Part shown: positions 1 through 4,916 of the stretch, piece after piece
How positions within the stretch are numbered: the first letter of the stretch is position 1
How the letters are laid out: the number at the start of each line of letters is the position of its first letter
Origin: a candidate division TA06 bacterium
GTDB taxonomy: Bacteria > Hydrothermota > DG-26 > E44-bin18 > JADFOU01
Length of the DNA stretch: 5,205 bases
Direction: 5' to 3'
Assembly (NCBI GenBank): GCA_022562655.1
Contig: JADFOU010000166.1
Coordinates: forward strand, 1 to 5,205
Position numbers and translations under genes: made by a program
Notes under the pieces: model-generated
The model's input: the letters and a program-made list of their open reading frames with translations, nothing else
Databases searched by the model: none
Told to the model about the DNA's origin: nothing

Positions 1-2
1 AA

Positions 3-41
3 GAAGTTGGTCCTTCTGCGGTGATGGATTTTCAGCTTTGA
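3..41 (+). other. possible 3' end of an upstream coding sequence
   Basis: Reading frame 3 from the window edge gives EVGPSAVMDFQL and then TGA at 39-41. A GC-rich hairpin begins seven bases later, an arrangement typical of the end of a gene. I do not recognise the peptide, and frames 1 and 2 are also open for short stretches (frame 1 stops at 22-24), so the choice of frame is weak. It could equally be non-coding. Confidence 0.3.
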
Positions 42-47
42 GAAAAA

Positions 48-75
48 GAAGGGGCACTCGCTTGGGTGCCCCTTC
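48..75. terminator. GC-rich hairpin, probable terminator (better U-tract on the minus strand)
   Basis: Bases 48-57 (GAAGGGGCAC) pair perfectly with 66-75 (GTGCCCCTTC), and T58-G65 can add a wobble pair, leaving a loop of about six bases. On the + strand the bases after the stem are AGAATTATAAAAG, with no U-run. On the minus strand the stem is followed by TTTTTCTC, a good intrinsic-terminator tail. Since every gene seen here is on the + strand, it most likely ends the gene upstream of the window, perhaps working in both directions. The stem is certain; the direction of action is not. Confidence 0.6.
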
Positions 76-91
76 AGAATTATAAAAGCTC

Positions 92-119
92 TTGACAGTA
101 GTGTGAATTCTGATATACT
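92..119 (+). promoter_or_regulatory. sigma-70-type promoter with extended -10
   Basis: A perfect -35 hexamer TTGACA (92-97) is followed, after a 16-base spacer, by TATACT (114-119, five of six consensus positions). TG at 111-112 gives an extended -10 motif. Transcription would start near base 126. The promoter lies just after the upstream hairpin and points at the purM remnant, the Minf_1886 gene and SAM hydrolase, so it is the likely promoter of that operon. No operator is evident apart from the inverted repeat at 133-179, which would lie in the 5' untranslated region. Confidence 0.72.
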
Positions 120-132
120 CACTAAAGACGGA

Positions 133-179
133 TAAATGGTGAGTCGTTAAATAGTTACATATAATGATTTCACCATTTA
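133..179. repeat. inverted-repeat element, diverged member of the GTTAAATN octamer family
   Basis: TAAATGGTGA (133-142) and TCACCATTTA (170-179) are perfect 10-base inverted arms around a 27-base interior. The interior contains GTTAAATA and GTTACATA in tandem. The left half aligns with the left half of the repeat at 1898-1958 (TAAATGGT, then TCGTTA, AT, GTTA, AT in the same order). It lies between the promoter and the purM remnant, about 30 bases before purM similarity begins. It could fold as a weak AT-rich hairpin in the leader RNA. Confidence 0.6.
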
Positions 180-192
180 CTCCAGTTTTTCA

Positions 193-688
193 ATGCGATA
201 TCAAGACGCTGGCCTCCATACCAATGGATACACCCTCGCTCGCAAGATTCTTTTTGACACTTTAGGACTTTCTGTGCAGGACCAAATTGATGGATTGAAA
301 GGAACCCTCGGGGAAGAGTTGCTTAAGATTCATCGGTGCTATGCTCCTGGAATTCTCCCCCTTCTTAAATCCGAATGAGGTGAACTCATCAAGGGAATGG
401 CGCACATTACGGGGGGTGGATTTCTCGACAATCTTCCCAGATCTTCCAGAGGGATGTGGTGTTGTGATTCGAAGGGATGCCTGGCAACCTCCTCGTATTT
501 TCTCTTTTCTCCAGAAGGAAGGAAAAGTTTCCCTTGAGGAGATGTTCAGAACCTTCAACATGGGAATTGGACTTGTCCTCATTGTGGATGCAAGGAAAAT
601 GGATACACTATTGGATCAATTGAGAGAGGAGAACCCGATTCCCATCGGTGAGGTGGTCTCTGGTGAGAGGAGGGTGGTTCTTTCGTGA
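193..688 (+). pseudogene. purM: purM remnant: C-terminal half of AIR synthase, disrupted
   Basis: PurM (phosphoribosylformylglycinamidine cyclo-ligase) closes the imidazole ring of AIR, using ATP, in purine synthesis. Similarity begins at about base 208 with GLHTNGYTLARK. It continues in frame 1 through EELLK, an in-frame TGA at 376-378, then GMAHITGGGFLDNLPR to 441. It resumes in frame 2 from 443 with LPEGCGVVI, EEMFRTFNMGIG and a normal C-terminus (IGEVVSGERRVVLS) ending at TGA 686-688. About 160 of the usual 345 or so residues are present. The whole N-terminal domain is missing, replaced upstream by the repeat and promoter. The single base between the NLPR and LPEG codons, where homologues have one residue, implies loss of two bases. 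No SD precedes 193. The ATG-initiated open stretch 341-688 begins out of the family frame, so it is not a separate gene. Three independent lesions favour true decay, although assembly error near a contig end is possible. A functional copy would be expected elsewhere. Confidence 0.88.
668..673 (+). promoter_or_regulatory. Shine-Dalgarno for the Minf_1886-family gene
   Basis: AGGAGG lies inside the last codons of the purM remnant, 11 bases before the GTG at 685. It is the strongest SD in the window and fixes that GTG as the start. Confidence 0.65.
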
Positions 689-1065
689 ATATCAAAGAAG
701 AGACTCTTGTCCTAATCGAAAATATTCTGGAGAAGGACCCGCGATATAAAACCGAAGCCTATGGGTTTGTCCTGGCCGCCCTTACATTTACCCAGAAACG
801 GTTCAATAAAAAGAAACATGTTTCAGGGAGGGAGCTTCTGGAAGGAATTCGGGAACTTGCTTTGGATACCTATGGCCCTATGACGAAGTCAGTCTTTAAC
901 TTTTGGGGTGTGAGAAAAACGGAAGATTTTGGAGAGATCGTCTTTAATCTGGTCGAGACGAAACTTTTAGGGAGAAGGGAGGAAGATCGCAAAGAGGAAT
1001 TTAAGGATGTCTATGACTTTGAAAAAGCCTTCAGAAAGGGGTATAAGATCGGTTCGAGCGCCTAA
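685..1065 (+). CDS. Minf_1886 family protein, function unknown
   Basis: A 126-residue soluble protein with the hallmarks I associate with the uncharacterised Minf_1886 family. These are a short helical N-terminus (residues 4-40, ending AYGFVLAALTFTQKRF), HVSGRELLEGIRELAL at 45-60, GPM at 64-66, WGVRKTEDFGEIVFNLV at 74-90, and an acidic tail around FKDVYDFEKAF (106-116). There is no signal peptide or membrane segment, so it is probably cytoplasmic. No catalytic role is known to me. It starts with GTG, and GTGA (685-688) overlaps the purM stop, implying translational coupling to the upstream frame in the ancestral operon. An AGGAGG SD at 668-673 may let it initiate alone now that purM is broken. 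The next gene, SAM hydrolase, begins 31 bases after its stop, so co-transcription is likely. Family assignment is from recalled sequence pattern; function should not be inferred. Confidence 0.85.
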   Translation: MNIKEETLVLIENILEKDPRYKTEAYGFVLAALTFTQKRFNKKKHVSGRELLEGIRELALDTYGPMTKSVFNFWGVRKTEDFGEIVFNLVETKLLGRREEDRKEEFKDVYDFEKAFRKGYKIGSSA

Positions 1066-1066
1066 T

Positions 1067-1092
1067 CCCATCCCCTCGGAAGAGGGGCTGGG
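1067..1092 (+). promoter_or_regulatory. intercistronic hairpin holding the SAM hydrolase SD
   Basis: CCCA (1067-1070) pairs with TGGG (1089-1092), and CCCCTC (1072-1077) with GAGGGG (1082-1087). There is one T-C mismatch between the two stems and a GGAA tetraloop (1078-1081) of the GNRA type. The 3' arm GAGGGG is the best SD for the GTG at 1097, nine bases away. Folding would hide it, and ribosomes finishing the upstream gene at 1065 could open it. The pairing is plain in the sequence; the regulatory role is inference. Confidence 0.6.
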
Positions 1093-1096
1093 TAAA

Positions 1097-1903
1097 GTGA
1101 TTACTCTCCTTACCGATTTTGGGAATAGGGATGGGTACGTGAGTGCAATGAAAGGGGTGATTCTCTCCATCAACCCCCGGGTTCAGATTGTAGATGTCAC
1201 CCATTCCATCTCATCTCATCAGATCCAAGAGGGTGCTTTTGTCCTCAAGACGATCTATCCCTTTTTTCCAAAGGGAACCATACATCTGACGGTGGTTGAT
1301 CCTGGAGTAGGAAGTGAGAGGATGCCCATTATTGTGGAGACAGAAAGATACCTCTTTGTTGGACCGGATAATGGACTCTTCAGTTATGTGTATGAGGAGA
1401 ACTCAACAAAGGTTTGGGAAGTCACAGAGGAGAGATACTTTCTACAGCCACAAAGCGACACCTTCCATGGAAGGGATATTTTTGCTCCCATTGCTGCCTA
1501 TCTCTCTTTGGGAGTTGAGGTCCCTCAGTTTGGAAGACCTCTGTCTCGTTTTGTCACCCTATCCATTCCGAAACCCGAAATCCGGAAGGATGAGGTTGTT
1601 GGGCATATCCTCCATATTGACCGCTTTGGGAATCTGGTCACGGATGTCCAAAGCGAGTTATTGAAGGATCATGGTTCAAAGTCAGGGATGCCAGGGGTAC
1701 GAGGTAGGATTCGGATCGAGATCGGTGGGAAGAGGATAGATCGAATCAGTCGTTCTTATTCAGAAGGGAAAAAGGGAAAGGTTTTAGCCCTGATCGGGGG
1801 ATCTGGTCTTTTGGAGATCTCCGTCAATGAGGGGAGAGCCGATGAAGTTCTACCCCTGCGGATAGGAGATCCCTTTGTAATTCGATTTTCTAAGGATGGT
1901 TAA
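1097..1903 (+). CDS. SAM hydrolase (SAM hydroxide adenosyltransferase, DUF62 family)
   Basis: The enzyme splits S-adenosylmethionine with hydroxide to adenosine and methionine. It is related to fluorinase and chlorinase. With the GTG start at 1097 the product is 268 residues, and its beginning, MITLLTDFGNRDGYVSAMKG, matches the normal family N-terminus. Conserved blocks in order are DVTHSI (33-38), VVDPGVGSER (66-75), GPDNG (89-93), TFHGRDIFAP (122-131), and HIDRFGNLVTDV (173-184) opening the C-terminal domain. The Asp-Arg-His triad of hydroxide-type members is visible as D68, R75 and H124, which favours hydrolase over halogenase. An in-frame ATG at 1007 would add 30 unrelated residues and overlap the upstream gene by 59 bases, so I reject it. 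The SD is GAGGGG at 1082-1087, inside a hairpin. The stop codon lies in the left arm of a repeat. Its metabolic purpose is unclear; control of SAM level is the usual suggestion. Confidence 0.93.
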   Translation: MITLLTDFGNRDGYVSAMKGVILSINPRVQIVDVTHSISSHQIQEGAFVLKTIYPFFPKGTIHLTVVDPGVGSERMPIIVETERYLFVGPDNGLFSYVYEENSTKVWEVTEERYFLQPQSDTFHGRDIFAPIAAYLSLGVEVPQFGRPLSRFVTLSIPKPEIRKDEVVGHILHIDRFGNLVTDVQSELLKDHGSKSGMPGVRGRIRIEIGGKRIDRISRSYSEGKKGKVLALIGGSGLLEISVNEGRADEVLPLRIGDPFVIRFSKDG

Positions 1904-1958
1904 ATGGTTAAATCGTTAGATTGTTAAATTTAACAAATTACCTTTTAACCATTTAACC
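1898..1958. repeat. GTTAAATN octamer repeat with 15-base inverted arms
   Basis: The arms at 1898-1912 (GGTTAAATGGTTAAA) and 1944-1958 are perfect 15-base inverted complements. From 1899 to 1930 the DNA is four tandem octamers: GTTAAATG, GTTAAATC, GTTAGATT, GTTAAATT. A second perfect palindrome, TTGTTAAATTTAACAA, occupies 1921-1936. The element fills most of the gap between SAM hydrolase and hsp20, and its left arm includes the hydrolase stop (1901-1903). It has no GC-rich stem or U-run and is not an ordinary terminator. A shorter, diverged relative is at 133-179. It encodes nothing visible and is too short for an insertion sequence; a non-autonomous repeat is the best label. Confidence 0.85.
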
Positions 1959-1971
1959 GAAGTTAGACAAG

Positions 1972-2397
1972 ATGCCAAAAGATATTTTTGAAGAGATGCA
2001 AAAGGCCCATGAGGAGATGGAGAGCCTCTTTGAGCACTTTTTCCATTTGAAACGCCCCCTTGTCCTTGAAGCGGAGTTGGGTTGGAAGCCTCTGGTGGAT
2101 GTTTATGAAGCGCAAGATTTTATCGTCGTAACGATTGAAGTGGCTGGAGTTTCCAGAGAAGATATCAACCTGTCCATCACACAGAACTCTCTCACCATCA
2201 GGGGTATGCGAGAGGATCCCGCTCCCAAAGATGGCAAGCGGAGTTATTACAAGATGGAGATCTCCTTCGGTCCCTTTGAACGGAGGATTCTCCTCCCTGC
2301 TCAAGTTGTTCCAGAAGAGGCGGAGACAGAGTCCCTCTCGGGGCTATTGAGGGTGAAGCTTCCCAAGGTTCCAGAGAAGATCATTGAAGTCGAATAA
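1972..2397 (+). CDS. small heat-shock protein, Hsp20/alpha-crystallin family
   Basis: An ATP-independent holdase chaperone that binds unfolding proteins in the cytoplasm and forms large oligomers. The 141-residue length is typical of bacterial members. Residues 1-38 form a charged helical N-terminal arm (IFEEMQKAHEEMESLF). The alpha-crystallin domain runs from about 39 (KPLVDVYEAQDFIVVTIEVAGV) to 133. It includes FGPFERRILLP (99-109) and the signature GLLRVKLPK (124-132), a variant of the common GvLxVxLPK. The C-terminal IEV (138-140) fits the IxI/V motif that docks neighbouring dimers. No good SD precedes the ATG, since the 13 bases between the repeat and the start hold only weak purine runs. 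No CIRCE-type operator is seen. Its placement directly before lon suggests shared use in protein quality control, though the 119-base gap leaves separate transcription possible. Confidence 0.93.
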   Translation: MPKDIFEEMQKAHEEMESLFEHFFHLKRPLVLEAELGWKPLVDVYEAQDFIVVTIEVAGVSREDINLSITQNSLTIRGMREDPAPKDGKRSYYKMEISFGPFERRILLPAQVVPEEAETESLSGLLRVKLPKVPEKIIEVE

Positions 2398-2516
2398 TCG
2401 GGAAAGATCAAATTTGAAATAGAAAAATTCAAAATTGCGATTCAAAGTTCAAAATTAAAATAGAAGTCTGCTTTTGAGGTTAACTGCTACTGCCAACTGC
2501 CACTGCAACTGAAATA
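2398..2516. repeat. hsp20-lon intergenic stretch built of two short repeat types
   Basis: The first part is AT-rich. It has a CAAATTTG palindrome at 2409-2416 and TTCAAA at 2428, 2441 and 2448, followed by AATTAAAAT. The second part (2482-2511) contains ACTGC starting at 2483, 2489, 2496 and 2502, plus ACTG at 2508, i.e. five copies spaced 6 or 7 bases. There is no terminator hairpin after hsp20. TAAAAT at 2456-2461 could be a -10, with TTGCGA at 2435 as a poor -35 (15-base spacer), but I would not call it a promoter. No SD is found in the 30 bases before the lon start. Confidence 0.7.
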
Positions 2517-4859
2517 ATGGGTGAAAGCGAAAAAGAGGTCAGAGTTCCTTCGGAACTCCCCATTCTCCCTATCAAGGAAGGTGTGATATTCCCTTCCCTT
2601 GTGGTTCCCTTGGCAGTGACAGATGGGAATCAGGTTGCCCTGATTGATGAGGTTCTCACCCGAGATCGACTCCTTGGGATTCTTACACAGAAAAACACAG
2701 AGGCAGAACCTCCGAGCCCTTCTGATCTCTACCCTGTCGGAATTGCTGTCAGTGTTGTGAAGATGTTGCGATTCCCGGACGATTCGGTTCGAATCCTCAT
2801 CCACGGAATGGCCAGGATTCGAATAGAGAAGTTTACCCTCACCGAGCCTCATCTCCGGGCAAAGGTTGAAGTCCTACAGGGTAAATGGGAGAAGTCCATT
2901 GAACTCGAAGCCCTCACGCGTAATGTGAAGACGGCATTTCAAAAAGTGGTAGAACTCACACAGTATCTTCCGGATGAATTGATCGCCCTTTCACTCAATA
3001 TTGAAGATCCAGGAAGGATCGCAGATTTCATCGCCTCCAATGTCAATTTCGATTTGGCTGAGAAACAGGAAGTCCTGGAGTTGGTGGATCCAATGCTACG
3101 GCTGGAGAGGGTGAATACACTACTGAATAAGGAACTGAATGTTCTTGAACTGGGGCAGAAGATCCGTTCTCAGGTGAAGACTGAAATGGACAAGGCACAG
3201 AGAGAATATTTCCTACGGGAGCAGTTGAAGGCGATTCAGAGTGAACTGGGGGAAGAAGATGAGCGGGAGGTGGAACGGAAGGAGTTAACGAAAAAAATTG
3301 CCCTTGCGAAGATGCCCAAGGAGGTGGAGAAGGTTGCAGAGAATGAACTGGACCGCCTGGTAAAGATTCCCGTGGCTGCTGCTGAATATAATGTCTCCAG
3401 AACCTATCTGGACTGGTTGGTTTCTCTTCCTTGGTCGAAGGAGACACAGGACAATTTAGACATCCAAGCCGCCCAGAGGATTCTCGATGATGACCATTAT
3501 GGTCTTGAAGATGTGAAGGAAAGAATCATTGAATATCTCGCCGTGAGAAAGTTAAAAAAAGATACCAAGGGGCCGATCCTCTGCTTTGTTGGACCGCCGG
3601 GGGTAGGGAAGACCTCTCTTGGACGGTCAATCGCCCGAGCCCTCGGAAGGAAATTTTCTCGTTTTGCCTTGGGAGGTGTGAGAGATGAAGCGGAAATCCG
3701 AGGACACCGGAGGACCTATATTGGAGCTCTTCCAGGAAGGGTGATTCAGGGGATTCGAAGGGTGGAGTCGAAAAATCCTGTCTTTATGTTGGATGAGGTG
3801 GATAAAATTGGAGTTGACTTTCGAGGCGATCCCGCTTCTGCCCTCCTGGAGGTTCTGGATCCAGAGCAGAATTTCTCCTTCTCTGATCACTATCTGGAAG
3901 TTCCCTTCGATCTTTCCAAAGTAATGTTCATCACCACTGCCAATATTGTGGACACCATCCCTTCTCCTCTTTTAGATCGGATGGAGGTCATTGAACTCTC
4001 TGGCTACACAGAGGAGGAGAAGATCCATATTGCCAAGCGCTTTCTCGTTCCCCGCCAGATCCAGGAAAATGGCCTTACAGTGAAACGGATCTCTTTTGAA
4101 GAAAAGGCTCTCTCCAAAATAGTTAGGGATTACACGAGAGAGGCTGGGGTAAGGAATCTGGAAAGGAAGATTGCCTCCATCTGTAGAAAAGTCGCAAGGG
4201 ATGTAGCTGATGGGAAGAAGAGATTCGTTAAGATCACTCCAGAAAAAGTGGTAGTCTTCTTGGGTCCTGAGAAGTTCTACTCCGAGGTGGCGGAAAGAAA
4301 AGGGGAGGTGGGGATTGCGACAGGTCTTGCTTGGACTCCAGCAGGGGGTGAGATCCTCTTCATAGAGGCCACCAAGATGAAAGGGACACAAGGGCTCATC
4401 CTGACCGGGCAATTAGGGAGTGTGATGAAGGAATCTGCTCAGGCAGCCCTATCCTGTATCCGTTCGGATGCAAAGGAGATGGGGGTTCCTGAGAACTTCT
4501 TTGAAAATTCCGATATTCACATCCATGTCCCGTCAGGTGCCATCCCCAAGGATGGTCCATCGGCAGGGATTGCAATGGCGGTTGCCCTGATCTCTCTCCT
4601 GACGGGTCGTCCCGTGAGGCCCCGAGTTGCAATGACCGGTGAGATCACATTGACGGGGAAGGTTCTTCCTATCGGGGGGGTTAAGGAGAAGGTCCTGGCG
4701 GCTAAGCGGGCAGGGATCAAAGAGGTGATTCTACCCGATAAGAACGAAAAGGACCTGAAGGAAGTTCCGGAAAAACTAAAGAAAGGGCTTCAGTTTCATT
4801 TCGTGAATCGGTTAGATGATGTTGTCAAGGTCGCTCTTCAGGATCATAAAAAACATTGA
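2517..4859 (+). CDS. lon: Lon ATP-dependent protease (LonA type)
   Basis: A cytoplasmic hexameric AAA+ serine protease that degrades misfolded and selected regulatory proteins. The 780 residues are complete and of normal LonA length (E. coli Lon is 784). The N-terminal substrate-binding domain spans about 10-200 (LPILPIKEGVIFPSLVVPL). A helical linker follows (YFLREQLKAIQSELGEED, 231-248). The AAA+ module has Walker A GPPGVGKTS (359-367), Walker B FMLDEVDK (423-430), and sensor/arginine-finger regions near TTAN (473-476) and LLDRMEVIEL (485-494). The protease domain runs from about 590 with the catalytic dyad S682 (PKDGPSAG) and K725 (GGVKEK), spaced 43 residues as in E. coli S679/K722. There is no transmembrane insert, so it is not LonB. 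The ATG at 2517 gives the expected N-terminus (MGESEKEVRVPSELP) but lacks an SD. No lesion is visible. A strong hairpin follows 11 bases after the stop. Confidence 0.98.
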   Translation: MGESEKEVRVPSELPILPIKEGVIFPSLVVPLAVTDGNQVALIDEVLTRDRLLGILTQKNTEAEPPSPSDLYPVGIAVSVVKMLRFPDDSVRILIHGMARIRIEKFTLTEPHLRAKVEVLQGKWEKSIELEALTRNVKTAFQKVVELTQYLPDELIALSLNIEDPGRIADFIASNVNFDLAEKQEVLELVDPMLRLERVNTLLNKELNVLELGQKIRSQVKTEMDKAQREYFLREQLKAIQSELGEEDEREVERKELTKKIALAKMPKEVEKVAENELDRLVKIPVAAAEYNVSRTYLDWLVSLPWSKETQDNLDIQAAQRILDDDHYGLEDVKERIIEYLAVRKLKKDTKGPILCFVGPPGVGKTSLGRSIARALGRKFSRFALGGVRDEAEIRGHRRTYIGALPGRVIQGIRRVESKNPVFMLDEVDKIGVDFRGDPASALLEVLDPEQNFSFSDHYLEVPFDLSKVMFITTANIVDTIPSPLLDRMEVIELSGYTEEEKIHIAKRFLVPRQIQENGLTVKRISFEEKALSKIVRDYTREAGVRNLERKIASICRKVARDVADGKKRFVKITPEKVVVFLGPEKFYSEVAERKGEVGIATGLAWTPAGGEILFIEATKMKGTQGLILTGQLGSVMKESAQAALSCIRSDAKEMGVPENFFENSDIHIHVPSGAIPKDGPSAGIAMAVALISLLTGRPVRPRVAMTGEITLTGKVLPIGGVKEKVLAAKRAGIKEVILPDKNEKDLKEVPEKLKKGLQFHFVNRLDDVVKVALQDHKKH

Positions 4860-4865
4860 AAAAAC

Positions 4866-4905
4866 AGTAGCACTGGCCCGAATCGGGCCAGTGCAAACTG
4901 CTACT
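4866..4905. terminator. hairpin after lon, probable terminator
   Basis: GCACTGGCCC (4870-4879) and GGGCCAGTGC (4885-4894) form a perfect 10-base stem with loop GAATC. AGTAG (4866-4870) can also pair with CTACT (4901-4905) if the intervening bases 4894-4900 bulge out. A run of six A (4859-4864) precedes the stem, but on the + strand no U-run follows. The minus strand reads into TTTTTT after the stem. Because lon ends at 4859 and dapA starts at 4917, it probably ends lon transcription, imperfectly. It may also sit in the dapA leader. Confidence 0.65.
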
Positions 4906-4916
4906 TGAATTTCGAT

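Noticed and set aside
376..378. TGA recoded as an amino acid in purM
   Set aside because: Lon ends with TGA, and the purM tail also ends with TGA. A second lesion and the missing N-terminal half make recoding unnecessary, and no selenocysteine context is expected in PurM.
341..688. Open stretch starting at ATG 341 as a separate small gene
   Set aside because: Its first 30 or so residues are out of the PurM frame, and only the part from 443 onward matches PurM. It is explained as the 3' part of the frameshifted remnant.
1067..1092. SAM riboswitch controlling SAM hydrolase
   Set aside because: The element is a single 26-base hairpin. No multi-helix aptamer or pseudoknot of known SAM riboswitch classes can be drawn in the 31-base gap.
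1007..1096. ATG at 1007 as the SAM hydrolase start
   Set aside because: It adds 30 residues with no family similarity and overlaps the upstream gene by 59 bases. GTG at 1097 gives the standard N-terminus, places the triad at D68/R75/H124, and has an SD.
1314..1664. Plus-strand open frame of 116 residues inside SAM hydrolase
   Set aside because: It overlaps conserved DUF62 motifs in another frame and shows no domain or initiation site.
1898..1958. CRISPR array or insertion sequence
   Set aside because: Units are eight bases with no spacers, and there is no transposase or target-site duplication; it is a short palindromic repeat.
1959..1971. CIRCE or other heat-shock operator before hsp20
   Set aside because: There is no TTAGCACTC-type inverted repeat. 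The only palindromes belong to the octamer repeat.
3043..3447. Minus-strand open frame of 134 residues inside lon, and similar ones at 3627-3890 and 3972-4412
   Set aside because: They lie wholly antisense to conserved Lon codons, have low-complexity or unrecognisable products, and have no start signals; they are shadows.
4673..4681. Seven-G run in lon as a slippage or phase-variation site
   Set aside because: It encodes the conserved IGGV of the protease domain in a normal frame, and there is no sign of variation.
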